64,000 bases of DNA. Origin: Puffinus mauretanicus. Lineage: Eukaryota > Chordata > Aves > Procellariiformes > Procellariidae. The stretch spans positions 1,550,001 to 1,614,000 of the forward strand of contig JAJKFH010004053.1 of assembly GCA_023333565.1 (NCBI GenBank), written 5' to 3'. The notes beneath the pieces are model-generated. The model had not been told where the DNA came from. It saw only the letters and a list, made by a program, of their open reading frames with translations, and ran no database searches. Numbering within the stretch: the first letter of the stretch is position 1; each line of letters opens with the position of its first letter. Both the position numbers and the translations under genes were made by a program. Shown here piece by piece: positions 51,355-64,000 of the stretch.

Positions 51355-54300
51355 GTGAGTAACAAAAAGGGAAATCCAGAGGGGTGGTGGAAAGGGAAGG
51401 TACTTTTCTGTGCAGCTCCATCAGATCAACAATGAGCTCTTCTCTGTCAGACACCAATCCCATAAGAGAGTCTGTGTTTCACCAGGGAGCTGGGCAGACT
51501 AATCAGCCTAAAACTACACACAGATCAAGGCTGATGCATTTTTGGTGCATCCTACGTCCAAGCTAATTTATTCTGGGCTAAAAGCACATGGAAGGGAAGT
51601 CCAAGGTCATGTCTCCTCTCATTCTCCTCCCCAAAAGAGCAATCACAATTTGGCAAGACTGAACAGGAAGGCTCTGGGTTAGCAGCTCTGCTGGCTCTTA
51701 CCAGCAGAGGAGGGTCCCTCTGCTGAGTTTTTCTACAAAGATGAGGTGATTTTTGTCTTTTCTAAAAGTTACAAGTTATTGGATTTGTTGTTTAATGGCT
51801 CGGAGAGACTGTTACAGCTCTCTAGGCCATATCTCAGAGGTGGGAATGAAGAAGGGAAGAAGAGGTCTGCAGGTCAAAAATGCATGTTCACATCCTGCTG
51901 TTATTCCTCTGCAATTCAAACTATTCAAGCCTTGCAAGAGAGAGAGGTTTCGGTTTAAATGCGAGACTTACAAACCTTCCTTTTAATATTTAAGGTTGCT
52001 TTTCTTTTGGAAATAACCATGGTGCATTCCAGATTCTGTAACCAAAATTCTCATTCAGGAAAGCAAGAGGCAGGAAGCATTACGTGTGTGTGCTCTTCCC
52101 TGTGGGAGGATGAGAGAGGCCCTCTTTCTTTTGACTTCTCTGCATCCATTCCACTGCTTTACACGAGCTTCATTTGCTATTCATGTACTATTCATATTCA
52201 TAACTAATATTGATGATTATAAGAATTTCACTGTACCTACTATCTTTTTTTCCCGGTTCTTTAATTTCTGTTTTCTGTACTTTAAACTTTTACCTTTTTG
52301 TGTGTTATCTCACAGGTGCAGTTGTTTATACCTTGTAAGTTCCTTATCTCTCGCTCCAGTCTTTTTTAAAGCTGCTTGTCAATTGGTTTATGTCATCAAA
52401 GGACACTTTCAATCCCTTTACCAAAAATGTTCAGCTTAATTCATGATTTTTTTAAAAGTAACAAGTTTAAGTACTGCTTGAAATACATTGGCAGTACATC
52501 ACAAACATAAAAGCATTTTTAACAAATGCTACAGAGCAGTTCTCATCTAAATCACTAACCCTTAAGAAATAGTATTCACGTGACAATGTTTCTGCCATAA
52601 AAGTAGTTCTTGCGTGCACGCAGGATTTCCACCACACCACAAAGACAGGATTTACATAAGGTATGTGTTACTTCCTTGTACAGTATTAGCTTGTGTCGAA
52701 TGTATTCTGAGGCAAAAGCTGAAGGATGGGAGTTTTCTGGGATTTTTCACTGTGCATTTGCTTTTATTAAATCACCTTGGGTATCCCAAGTGGTTTTTCA
52801 GTTCTTTGAGAATGGCTTTGTTAACACTTTTCCTTTATAAAAATAACTGTAATCATTAATCCAGAAGAGAATAAGTATTTTTTAATTATCTTTATATAAA
52901 AGATTGTTTCTGTCCCTTAGAAAAATGGCGCCTGTGTTTGGGGATGATGGTGTATAAATGGAGAAGGTTGGCTGTATGTATCAGCCAAAAACACTGGAAA
53001 ACCCGAAAGAGGAATATTGTTATTGTAAACTGTCACTTTTTTATGCTCCTTTTTTGTAGTACAACCACAAACAAAGGCCTGGTCTCTTCTCTGGGTAGCT
53101 GGCTTTATTAAAAAATCATATGAACAAAGCTATGTTATTGAAAAATGTAATCCAGTGGGTCTGTCTTGGGTTACTGCTTCTGTAGTCAGCCCCTTAAAAT
53201 GCAGAGAGGAATGATTTGCAGCCCTCTCTTTGGACATCCATAGAAGCATTTAAAAACTGCTGTAGGTATCCATTTTCTGCTGTGGGAATTTTACTGAGTT
53301 GTCTTTCTCATTTTTTAATTCTTGGGCTCCCAAGGGCCCATCCCTTGCACTGGTAGCATTTCAGACAACTTGTCTCTTTTACTACCTGACTTACAGACCA
53401 CTATCCATTTAATGGGGATTAGAGCTGAATTAATTCCATCCAAAAGCATCTATATTGACTACCTTGCTGTTGCCTGTGGCGGGCTCACAGAAGAGAATTA
53501 ACATGAAAGGTATCGTTGATGGTTTCTATTAATACCTGCTTCAATAAAATGGGACATGGCAGAACAGCTGGCAGATGTGGAGAAAGGAGAACGGTATCTC
53601 AGACTTAGCTCCACTGAGGTGATGTTTCAAATGCTGTTGTGGGAGATATAAGGGCAGTTATGATCTAAACGACGGATTTAACAGCCCCAAATGTGAGAGC
53701 TGTCCTCCTGCCCCAAAAACACCTCTGCCTGTTCAACCAAGCAAGGTTCCTTTCATCAACATTACCAATTCCCTCAGGGACCTGGCTTTCCATTCACTAA
53801 TGCACAAAGCTGTGATCATACACTGATATTGGGAATTTCTTTGACTGCTGGAAGCCCAGGAAAATGCCAACTTGATGATGATGGAAAAGACAAGAGAGCT
53901 GCCTGTCCACTGGATTCAAAATTATTCCTCTAGAGCAATGACCCACAGCTTTCCAGGGCATCTGGATAAAAATGTTAAGCAAGCACTATGGACAAAAATC
54001 ACACTTATCTCTGCCTGTTAGCCTATGCTACGGTGGTTGCAGCCTCAGGTTTTAATTTCCTTTTGCCACATAGCGTTGGAGGTTTAGTTCTGAAATTAGG
54101 AATACATCTCTACTGGTGTAGCTGTTCAGTTCCTGAGGATGCGCTCAATCTAACTATAAATCCAGTGCTAATGCGCTAGCTGTGGCACAGAGCTCAGCTA
54201 CGGGTGACTGCCCAACTGGTGGCCTCTGCAGCCTGCGCTGGTCTTAGAGCTATCACGACAATGCTGCGGCGTGACTGCATCTGGCTGAAACCGAGCCTGA

Positions 54301-57224
54301 GTGTGAGAATGGGGCTGTAGGCACAAACCTGTTGTCAGCAATGGGATGAAATGTTATGCTGTGAGTGGGGAGAAAAATCCTAACCTCACCAAAGTGCAGT
54401 TTCTGCATGTGTCTGGGAGGTGAGTACTTTGCTCATGAGGCAGTCTTGTATGTGAAATGAATTTTTATCCTTGTTTTTGAATGAAGGATTTCTAAATGAA
54501 GAAGAAAAAATACAATCTTACCGCTTTATATGGAAATAGAGACATTTGGGCAATAAGTGCCACATCACAAATTCATCACGCCTTGAAAGCTAAGCAGTTG
54601 AAAAGGTCCATTCACCCTCATATTTGCTCGCTCAGCGTCGGTCAGACCCGCGGAGGCAGCTGCACCCTGCACCAGCCGGGGCCCGTCCCTGGGAGCGGGG
54701 CTGTGCAGGCTGGGAGCTACAGCAGCTCTGAAGTGCTGGCATATGTTATACACCATAGCCTGCACTAAAAATTACCACCCATGTCATTTGGTCTCTTCAG
54801 AGGAATTTAATGAGGTGTGAATTATTATATAATCTGATCCCAGCTTATTTGCAGATGCAACCATTGTAGCTGAAACTCTTCAGCCAACAGATTCAGTCAC
54901 TAAATAGGTAGCCTTTTAACAATTTTAGAAGTCTGTGAATCATTTCAATGAGCTTAAAGAATGCAGTAATTAAGAAGCAAAGAAATTTTAAAGCAGTCTC
55001 AGGGACATCTTTCACCCACATTTCTTGTGTCTGTGTTTCTAAACCATGCCTGTGCAGCCGTGCACGTTGCTTTGCTGCAAACAAATCTTATGACATTTTG
55101 AGGGCTCAGGCATTGGCACATGGGCATACAAATATATAATTGAGATTGGATATGTTTAATTTGAAAATGATGCCTCTGTAATGGAGCTGGAGCGGTAACA
55201 TCAGCAAAAACTCTGCACTAGATTGCAATAAGTATTTTCTCAATATCTGACCTCCGTACAGTCAGGTAAACAGGAATATCAAAGTTATCTGCAGCAATGC
55301 CATCTGGTGATTCTCAGTAATATTACACTTCTGCTTAAAAGCAAAACAAACAAAAATCCCAAGGAAATCATGCTGTGTAGTCAGGAGGTTAGAGAAGGAC
55401 TGAGAGTTATCACGCTATATGCTAATTATGGTCCTTCAGCTGAGCAAGCTGTTTTCCTTCCGTTCATTGGAACATCTGACCAAGAGGGGTCAGGTATTTT
55501 GTGGAAAATCTCTAAGGGGCTGCCTAGCCAATTAAAAAAAAAAAAAAAAAAAGAAAGAAAAGTGCAAACAACTTTAAAAATAGAGTTGTGCCAGGCAGAA
55601 TTCAAAAATAAAATCAAATCCTGTGGAGAAGGAAGCTGTAACTGACTGTATGCCAGCTGTGTCCAAGCTCTTTTGGACTCCTCAGAGCTGTCCTTTCAGA
55701 GACTGTTCTGTCCAAAAGGAAGCAAGGAATTAGGATTTCAAATTTGATTTCCAGTTGAAGCTAAGATTGGTTTCTGGATCTGTACCAAAATTAAGATATT
55801 TCCGCAGAAGGTCTGAAGAAATATAACTAAGTTAAGGCCTTCATGCAGATGTTAAACCTTAAAATAGATTTGAAGAGTGTAGTAAACTGTTTGACAAAGA
55901 ATTTACATGGTTCATTTCCTCTGTTTCCTTGAGTAATCCTGAAATGCAGTCTGCCTTTGGATCCGCTATCAAATTGCTTCAACCAGCACTTAAAAATGTT
56001 TTCCTTTACTAATGAGGAGCTGACCTTGGAGGAGAACACTGTTTCCAATTTCAGAGGCATCTGACTGTAGCTGGAGCAAGTTTCATCTTGTCTATCCCAG
56101 AAGTCAGCTTTATGAATGTTAAGCTCCACAACCCACCAAAAAAAACCCATATTTTTGAAGCCAGTGAAAGTTTTTAATGAGAGAAACTCAGAACAGAGCT
56201 CTTGCTGGAACATTTCTAACTGACTTAAAGCATGATGCAAGGCACTCACGGAAATTGCTCTGAAAATAAGTGCCTGAGAAGGAGCAGGACTGAGCTGTGA
56301 GAAAGAGTCAGCCACGGAAAGGCTACCCAAACATTTGGCAGGTCGCACCAGTCGGTTTACGTGTGGTGTAGTTTTATGCCAACTGAGAACAGGAATTGAA
56401 ATAAGTTTGATAAATTCCATTTTATCTTTTGGATGTAAAGTCTGTATGTCCTGAAGACATATGGAACTTTGTGGCCTGAAAGACAGAGATTACTGGAATA
56501 AATATTACAGAGGCCCCTACTTTAAGAATACTTGGTAGTTACAGCTGGTTCGCAATTTAAGTGATGTCAGGTAATGGAATGTATTACATCAATTTTCCGT
56601 CATCCTCCCTGGTTCTGCCTCTTTGTGTGATTATGAATATTGAATGTAAACTGTTTGGTCCTATCTGAGACACTGCCCAGACAACCTGTGGCATTCCCCC
56701 TGGAGCTTGGTGATTTTGGTTTGCTTACGACAAGTCCACTTTCCCTCTCAGCACTTCAGGAAAGTGCTCAGTCCTTGCAGTTTCAGGTAAGGCTCGAGGT
56801 GACTTGCAGAGCCTAAGGGCACAGCGAAAGCTCAGAACTTCCTAAAGAGAAAAGGTGAGAGAAGGACTCTGTTTTGTAGGGTATGGCCTATTTATTTTTT
56901 CCACCTCTGAAAACGTAAAGCTTAGAGGAGTTAAAACTGGTCTCCAAAGTTATAAATATGTTTCAAATGCAGGAAATGAAAGACTTGTAATACCCTTTGG
57001 TATTCAGTCTTTGCTTACCATTCTTACTCTTCATTTGCTTGATATGCTTCTAAACTTTTGTGCTCAGGCTCTTAGTGAGGTAAGAATATGAGAAAGATCT
57101 TAATCATTCAAAACTATGATCTTAAAATGTCTTGAAGGAATGTGTTGTCTTACGTTGTGAACATTTCCAGAAGCATAGAATAGCGCTTGTGTAGTTGACT
57201 TCTCCAGTTGTCCAAACAACTTGG
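51355..57224 (+). other. DLGAP1: DLGAP1 intron downstream of exon C, first part
   Basis: Intronic sequence following the exon C donor, with no recognised exon, RNA gene or young repeat. A 197-codon open frame on the minus strand (55,827-56,420) has no recognisable domain and no splice context, and is probably chance. A poly-A run at 55,534 interrupts another open frame. Confidence 0.78.
55534..55561 (+). repeat. Poly-A run with (GAAA) end
   Basis: About 19 consecutive A followed by GAAAGAAAAG. No retroposed sequence is recognised upstream, so it is simple sequence rather than a clear retroposon tail. Confidence 0.85.
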
Positions 57225-57465
57225 ACATCTCCAAGGCTGAAAATGGGTACATCACACTCCAGCCCCACTAACTCTATCAATGTCCATGCATGCTGGGGGA
57301 TGCCACACTGGGCACAGACTCGAGATGTGGTCTCACCTGCACTACACCTCCCTCAAACTGCCAGCTGTGCTTTGGCAAAGACTGCCTGGCGTGCAGTCAG
57401 CCGTCCTCAGCACAAGGGTGCATACACTGCTGACTGCTGCTCAGCCTGCTGCTCTGCAGGGCCCC
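57225..57465 (-). mobile_element. Old CR1 fragment (ORF2 part)
   Basis: The + strand GACTCGAGATGTGGTCTCAC, then a CACCTCCCTC-like stretch and a GCATACACTGCTGACTGCTG run follow, in order, the antisense of the CR1 ORF2 region that encodes the SALVRPHLE...SREVIVPL...[11 protein letters not shown] part in the younger copies. There are many indels and substitutions, so the reading frame is gone. The ends are approximate, and no 3' terminus is visible. Confidence 0.6.
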
Positions 57466-58726
57466 GCGGGCCTTTTCTGATGCTGGGAATAGGATGGCCA
57501 TCAGACCTGTACATTTGACAGTCTCAAATGAAACAGGAAAAAACATGATTTTTCAGGAGGAGGAGATCTTTAACAGAAAGCTATATTGTTCTATGAAAAG
57601 AACTTTTAAGGAGATCGTTCATCTAGTGGCAGCACAAATAAAGAGGATGCAGTAATTAGTTACATAAAATGTAATGTTTCATTATTTGTTAGTCTCCTCT
57701 TTATTTCTTTTCAGAGATGAAAAATTGTATGGAAGCCCTTTGCATACCTCTATATGGAATGGGCGTAAATGTATTTTGCCATTACTTCATTTCCTTTGAT
57801 TATACCACACACACTAAACTGGTAATCATTTCAGGTGATCAGATTTATATAGTTCTCTGTCAAGGAGTACAGATCATGTCTGGATTTGAGCTATGCTTTT
57901 GCTTCAGACTAGGTATGTGTGTATCAAATGCACCACTATCTGGAGATTGTTGTAGGAGCGTCCAGAGCCCCAGTTAGATGGAGACCCCCTGGTGTACTAA
58001 TAAAGTGAGACAATCCTGGTCCCACGGTTGTGCACCCCACTCCTGCTGGTGTGCATGTATTTTGTATAAGTACCCCTGATGGAGCCTGCAGCATGCTTGT
58101 CTGAATATATTAAAGCACCTGAATGTCCAATGACTAGCTGAGACAAAATACCACTTGATTTACTGTAACAAACGTACAGGAGGGTATTACAAGCAAAATA
58201 GTAATATGAAGGTTGCTGTGTTGACTGAGCACTACATGCCTCAAGTCTCATTAGCTGAGAATTAACTGCTTTCTAAGCCTATAAACAAACAGGAAACCTC
58301 AGTGATTTTGCCACAATCCAAGAAATGGTGGCTAAATCAACCGTCCTTTCTGCTCATTGCTGCAAGGCAAGTCTACCCTATGCCATCAAACTTGGGCTGG
58401 CTGACAGGTCTACCTCAGGTAGAGGCAGCCGTTTAGCTCAGGTCTGGTGTCCTAACAGTGAGCTCAGGTGCAGGGCCGGGCTGATCTGACTTCAACAGCT
58501 CTGACTCGGCAGCCTTGTGTATCTGCATTTTTGGTGACAATGTATTCTGACTTGCAAGCAGGAGTAGGAACCACCCCGCTTTGAAATATGCCTGGAATTA
58601 CATTGCAAGGAAACAGGTTTCCCGTAGCAGTGCCAGCGTAATCACAAACTAATGGGTAGAATGTGCAGCAGAATATAAAATAAACCCACAGTCCGTTTCC
58701 ACTTAGATATTGTGGGAGGACAGTAT
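57466..58726 (+). other. DLGAP1: DLGAP1 intron between old CR1 fragment and LTR
   Basis: Non-coding intron. No repeat family, RNA gene or exon is recognised. Confidence 0.78.
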
Positions 58727-59010
58727 AACCTTGTGCTGGTTTTAACTGGGATAGAGTTAATTTTTTCCATAGTAGCTAGTATGGAAGGGCTATGTTTTGG
58801 ATTTGTGCTGGAAACAGTGTTGATAACACAGGGATGTTTTCGTTACTGCTGAGCAGTGCTTACACAGAGCCAAGGCCTTTTCTGCTCCTCACACCACCCC
58901 ACCAGCGAGTGGGCTGGGGGTGCACAAGAAGTTGGGAGGGGACACAGCTGGGACAGCTGACCCCAACTGACCAAAGGGATATTCCACACCATACGCCATC
59001 ATGCTCAGCA

Positions 59011-59016
59011 TATAAG
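59011..59016 (+). promoter_or_regulatory. TATA-like box in solo LTR
   Basis: TATAAG, about 280 bp into the LTR, in the expected U3 position. It could drive transcription rightward, in the sense direction of DLGAP1. Confidence 0.6.
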
Positions 59017-59197
59017 GCTGGGGGAAGAAGAAGAAAGGGGGGGAGGTTTGGAGTGATGGTGTTTGTCTTCCCAAGTCACTGTTATGCGTGATGGAGCCCT
59101 GCTTTCCTGGAGATGGCTGAACACCTGCCTGCCGATGGGAAGTGGTGAATGAATTCCTTGTTTTGCTTTACTTGCGCGCGCGGCTTTTGCTTTCCGT

Positions 59198-59203
59198 ATT
59201 AAA
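59198..59203 (+). terminator. Polyadenylation signal in solo LTR
   Basis: ATTAAA, about 190 bp after the TATA box, followed by a T-rich stretch (TGTCTTTATCTC). It fits the R/U5 poly-A signal and lies in sense with the host gene, so premature polyadenylation is conceivable. Confidence 0.5.
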
Positions 59204-59332
59204 CTGTCTTTATCTCAACTCACGAGTTTTCTCACTTTTACCGTTCCGATTCTCTCCCCCATCCCACTGGGGGGAGGAGCAAGCAGCTGCGTGGTGCTTA
59301 GTTGCTGGCTGGGGTTAAACCACGACAAACCT

Positions 59333-62300
59333 TTATCCAAAATGTTGTTCTCAGGGACTGGTCATTGCTCTAAAACAACAGAACTCTGAGCATTAAGGAT
59401 ACATTGTCCCTTAGCTGAGATGCCGATAACAAATGAAGGGCAAATAATTCCATTTTCGCTTTATGGAGAAATACAACAAAGACCTGAATCTTTTCTTTGT
59501 TCTGGCTTATTTCCAATGCAATGTTTTTGTGATGGCGGTGACAGAAATGAGCTTAATCAGTAGGCTGAAGACATGCCCCGATTTATATAATGCGATCACA
59601 TTTTCAGTAATAATTCCTGCCATTTTCCTAAAATAGACTAATGTGGTTGCTTTTAACTACAGTTGTCTTTTGGAAAGCAAGACTTAGGCCTCTTTCCCAA
59701 AGGCACTATGCGTAACTAATGCATGCAGTATATAAAAATAACTCAGGTTGTTCTTTTTAGTGTGTGCTACTGTCCAGTCTTCAGCAATGTGTTGCCACCC
59801 ACCTGCAGTAAGTTTCACGTCATTCCTTTACGACAAACCTGAGTATTTTGACTGTCCTCAGATATAATAATTACAAAGCTGTCTTGAGCCATGGCATATT
59901 CCAGAAAGTTACAGATGAGATACTTGGTGATGATGGGCTTTTTAAAGTGACTGAGTGATTTTGGATTTTCAAAAAACTAAGTAAGAATTTTTAATAAGTA
60001 GGTTTAATGAGTACAGCTCTGCAGGGCCCCTCTTGTACTACAGCAATTCATTTGGAGCCGTTATATTTCATCATGTCAGTAATTCCCATTTCAGAACTCA
60101 GATATGATGCATTAGGTACTGGATCCAGTAAATAATTACACATTTTCATGCTTCCTAAATATGTGTTTATGCAACAGTCTAACAGTAATTGGCTCTTTGA
60201 AGCTATGGTGGACTATGGGGTGCGTATATTATTAACCACTTTTTGAAATTTTTTCTTTAGTAATACCACAGATAAACCCAAAGGAAATGTGGCAGCAAAG
60301 AAATCTGTACATTAAAAAAAAATTACAGAAGCTCTGAAGTATACACAGAGATGTGATTTACTCTCTTTATTTCTTGCTATTACACTGATCTTGCTGCACT
60401 GGTTCTTACAATACTCAGTAACAAAGCACAATTCAACTCAAATACTGGGATCTGGAAAACGCCTAATGTTATTTTGCAAAGAGGGACAGTCTAGCTGCCA
60501 TTACAGTCTAATAGTCCCTTTTATCAAAGGCACACTGTAGGCAGATGCTGGTAATCTGTTCTAATGCTGCAACCTTTGTCTGGCCTCTCAAGGGGGAAAT
60601 GGATGTGTTGGTCTTTGGAAATTGTTTTCCCTTACTGAATTTGGCTTTGGTCAGATGGGAGAGTGCTAAATTGCATTCCACTTAAAATGCAGTAAGCCAT
60701 CTGAGCAGAACAATTCCTAGTTGCTCTGATCAAGGATTTGAGCTAAGCTATCAGAGAGAAAAAAAAAAAACAAAAAAAACCAAAAAATAATATCATAGAA
60801 CCCTGTACTGTGACAGATTTCTTGCTTGTTCTGTTGAGAAAGATGCCTACTTTTTGTCTCTGCACAGTCAAGACGATGGTGGCTTGATAACCATTCTTTT
60901 TGCTGTAATGATTTTTCGAATTAATTCTGTCTTTAGCTAAAGTAAAATGTAGATCTGTATCCCTCTGGGAAGGTTTAGATGGAAGTCAGAACATTGTAAT
61001 AGTATAACAGTATAAATGCTGGCAGACTTTGTTAAACAAAGCAGGCTATTTCTGTTTTGAAATTCCTTGCTCTCAATTTCTTTTAACTCTCTTCTCCTGA
61101 TGTTTGCTAAGAGTCAAATAAAATTATGTACATCTGTGGTGGAAAAAAGCCAGGGTCTTAGTAGACCAAAAATAAACAAGCTATGAATAAAATCCAACCT
61201 ATCCATGAACTATTAGCCCCAATCTGCCTGCCTCAGGAAGTCCTGAGAAAATCTGCCGCTTTCCATTTTGCGTGAAGGGTAATTTACACCCAAGTGACAG
61301 AATTAGCTGTTGCCTGGTGCCATGGCCTTACGCTGTCTTATCTCACACAGTTCCCTGAGCTCTCATGTGACATTTTACCATTTGCCTCTTCAAAAAAAAA
61401 AAAGGGGGGAGGAAGCGGGGGAAGAAGGTATCCAGAGAGATGGAGGTGGGGTGAGGGGAAGTATTGCGCCTGTGTTGGAAGCTCTGACAGTGTGGTTTGC
61501 AAGGCTGCATGCGCTCATCTAGGTGAAGTCAGTTGTTGTCTTGTTACATACTTCCAAGGGAGCTGGCTCTGTCCTTATACATATCACTTTACGCCATCTC
61601 TTTCCCTCTTTGGGATATTGCTATGGGGAAGTTAGATCATGTTAAAAGTGATATTAATGCACAGCTAAGGCCAAAATGCTTACTCTCTTTTCAGAAAAAG
61701 GGAGACAAATAAGGGCAAGAAGTCATTAGTTAAGATTTCCAATACCAACATTCACCATTCCCAAATCTTCCCCTAGGACTTTATCCACAGCCAAAAAGCT
61801 GCATCACATTCACCCAAAAGTGTAGGGTGTCATTTCGTGTAAATGAGCAGTTGTGTTTAACCTCTCATCAGCTACCTGCCACGCAGTCCTTGTCTACGCC
61901 AACGCTGCAGCCTGCAGCACATCAACATCTGTTCTGGTGTCGCGTGCTTCCACAGATTACACAGGGCATTATGGATGAGAACACCCTCCCATAATCTGAT
62001 TTACCTTCCCAGTCATCCCCCTTTCTGGACTCTAAATATGTGCTGCAATCCTGAGAGCCTTTTCCTGTTTCTGTCCATGCTTACCGAGAATGTAAATATC
62101 TATCTCCCTTATGGATAGCGTGTACAACTAAGCTAGTTGAGAAGACTCACGCTGAGTACCGAGACTGGTCTTATGTCCTGTGAGCTTGAGTGGGATGGTT
62201 GAGTAATAGCTGTAGGGTGAAGGAGTACTGAGCCTGAAAGCATGTGGGTGGGTTTTTTTTTAATTTAATAAAATATGATAGCCCACCCTACAGGTGACAC

Positions 62301-64000
62301 GCACCAATGGAGAAAATATGTATCTGTAAATAAGTAGGAGCTAAAGCAGTTTTTACTCTTAATATTATACTTTTTTTCCTAGTTCAACATACTTCCTTTC
62401 ATTGAAGGGCAAAAAGTTTGATGATTAAGAAAAAAAGGTGAGAAGAAGTGACAAAAGAGGAGGGAAAAGGACAAGGAAGAAACTGATTTTGAGTAGCAAA
62501 GTCGGTCCAGAATAGTTTCATAAAACAGAAATATGTCCTGCACTTCAAAAATCATTCATTTCAATAAAATGTAGAATCGGTAACACCTTTCCCTGTGTGA
62601 ATAGTTGATGGTGAGAAATAGATGCATAGACGTTTTAACCTGAGTTTTTCCAAAATGCTTTGTCTTCTCTTTATTCCTTCATCACATATGACTTGGTCTG
62701 TAGATTAGATGGAGATGGTGTGCTATCTGGCACATTTTATTGATGCTGTTTGATCCCCCAGTGTAACCAGTATTTGACACTTATTTTATAACATATATTC
62801 TGGTTGTGATGAGTCTCCAGTTCCCCTGCAGGCAGGAGATACAGAGGGATACGAGATGTTCATCAAATTAACAGCACGCAGAATCCCTTTATTGTGTTCA
62901 AAAGGCTGGCAAAACTAGTGAATGGAAAATAATGAACATGACAGATAAGAGTAGGCACTGGATAGAAAGCTTAAACAGCTGTGGGAATTTGTGGGACCAC
63001 AGCAGCAGTGTTGGAATTTCATCAAGTGAAGGGTACCTCTTTCCCCCATCTGTTTTGAAGATGCATTTTTTAATATTTTAAGTACAACATTGCAGATCAG
63101 AGCAGCCTGTTAAGCTGCAAAAGTGAGACAGATCTTTCTTTTCCTGCAAACTTTGCTCATTGAGGGTCTAATTGTAAAAGGTGCTGAGTGTCCTCAGCTG
63201 CAGCATCGTAGAATCAGCTCATAATTTCCATATGGCTAGTGTCACAGAAACATCTGGCTCCTCTATTTCACTGCAGGTACCTTTACAACCAGAAGAGTCT
63301 GGGTCAGGAGTATGAATCTGTTGGAATCTAGTTTATGACATTTTTTAGAAGATACAAATGTAAGCATTTCTAGTCCTTTTTCTGTCGAAAGCTTAAATCA
63401 TGCAACGAGATCCTAGGGAATAATATAGAAATGGTTTGCAAAACGTAATTTCTGGGCAATCTTTTCAAATGCTGCAGTTTTTCTCCATTATGTTGCTACA
63501 AAAGATGAGATCCTGGGAAATGTCAGCGAGGTAAGTATTTACACTTTCCCTATGCTGTAGTAGCAGACAGATTTGCTGCACAAGAAAAACTGATTTTTCC
63601 CCAATGTCAAGATTGTTTCTGTCACATTCATAAATGGAAGACACAGAAGGAGTGGCTGTATCTTTCTTTCCACCCCCACAATTAGCAAGGAGATCATGCT
63701 CAGCAGAATGAGATGGAGCAATGCCGGGTGCCTTGCATCTGTTGTCCATAACATCATATTGTGATTTGACCACTGCCACCGTATTTCATATACGTGTGCT
63801 AAATGATGATAAAAAAAGACCACTCATTGCAAAACTAGCATGTCTCCATTAAAGAGATTATTTCTGTTTGCACTGCAACCATGTCCACTTCCCGCAAACC
63901 ATCTGTGTTTTCTCCTCCTCAACACATTAAGTTTGGTACATGCATGTCCTTTGGGTCACCTTTGAAGAACTGGCAAAAAACTAACTTTGCCAGCTGCTGC
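59333..64000 (+). other. DLGAP1: DLGAP1 intron, right end of window
   Basis: Intronic sequence following the LTR, with no recognised exon, RNA gene or mobile element. A-rich runs occur near 60,759 and 61,391. Frames such as 61,294-61,635 are open partly because they cross an A/G-rich run, and they lack recognisable domains. The next DLGAP1 exon is not reached. Confidence 0.78.
60759..60788 (+). repeat. A-rich low-complexity run
   Basis: About 12 A, then C, then 8 A, then CC and more A. Simple sequence with no retroposon body. Confidence 0.85.

Larger units (their letters stand above)
58732..59327 (+). mobile_element. Solo LTR of an avian endogenous retrovirus
   Basis: This 596-bp LTR starts TGTGCTGGTTTTAACTGGGA and ends GGGGTTAAACCACGACA, with TG...CA termini, and is flanked by a perfect 5-bp target duplication AACCT (58,727-58,731 and 59,328-59,332). 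It has a TATA-like box (TATAAG, 59,011) and an ATTAAA poly-A signal (59,198), which set its orientation as plus, the same as DLGAP1. The sequence type ('ctggtttnagctgggatagagttaa' start) is an abundant bird LTR. A 5-bp duplication suggests an ERVL-like (class III) element, but this is inference. No internal retroviral genes are present, so the provirus was lost by recombination between its two LTRs. Confidence 0.93.

Noticed and set aside
55307..55645. 112-codon frame across a poly-A run
   Set aside because: The frame is kept open by poly-lysine from the A run; there is no other coding signal.
55827..56420. 197-codon open frame on the minus strand
   Set aside because: No known motif, no flanking splice or promoter context, and antisense within an intron. 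Best treated as a chance frame unless transcription is shown.

Overview
The window is vertebrate nuclear DNA, AT-rich and almost wholly intronic, and it comes from a bird. Two things support this. Three spliced coding exons on the + strand encode consecutive pieces of DLGAP1 (GKAP/SAPAP1), a postsynaptic scaffold protein. The dominant repeats are CR1 LINEs with the avian 3' end (ATTCTATGATT-type tail), together with a solo LTR of a type common in birds. Several CR1 copies have reading frames broken by only a few lesions, so CR1 was active fairly recently in this lineage. Placement inside Neoaves is inference; the species cannot be named.

Layout: 1-13,520 is the 3' part of an intron, with old MIR-like fragments near 1.4 and 4.4 kb. 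Exon A is 13,521-13,735. A 34.7-kb intron follows. It holds a nearly complete minus-strand CR1 (17.03-20.76 kb), an ancient CR1 3' end (25.15-25.40 kb), a CpG-dense patch (28.48-28.74 kb), MIR-like fragments (30.2 and 34.0 kb), a 5'-truncated minus-strand CR1 (37.63-39.19 kb) and a chimeric plus-strand CR1 with doubled 3' ends (42.45-44.52 kb). Exon B is 48,447-48,624, exon C is 51,114-51,354, and the 2.5-kb intron between them has no repeat I recognise. The last 12.6 kb is the 5' part of the next intron, with an old CR1 fragment (57.2 kb) and a solo LTR flanked by a perfect 5-bp duplication (58,732-59,327).

The exons join with compatible phases (A ends after two bases of a Lys codon, B supplies the third; B ends on a codon boundary; C ends after the first base of a codon). 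Spliced together they encode about 211 residues with five S-Y-x-[K/R]-A motifs, the repeats known in this family to bind the guanylate-kinase domain of PSD-95-type scaffolds when phosphorylated. The upstream N-terminal exon(s) and the downstream exons with the C-terminal homology region lie outside the window.

I found no evidence for an undescribed gene system. The most informative observation is the structure of the CR1 at 42.45-44.52 kb. It begins with a 76-bp piece from a more 3' part of CR1 ORF2 whose diagnostic bases match a different CR1 copy, as expected if the reverse transcriptase jumped between templates. Two of the CR1 copies also share one frameshift in the reverse-transcriptase frame. 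Most other open frames in the window are chance frames in introns or antisense shadows of CR1.
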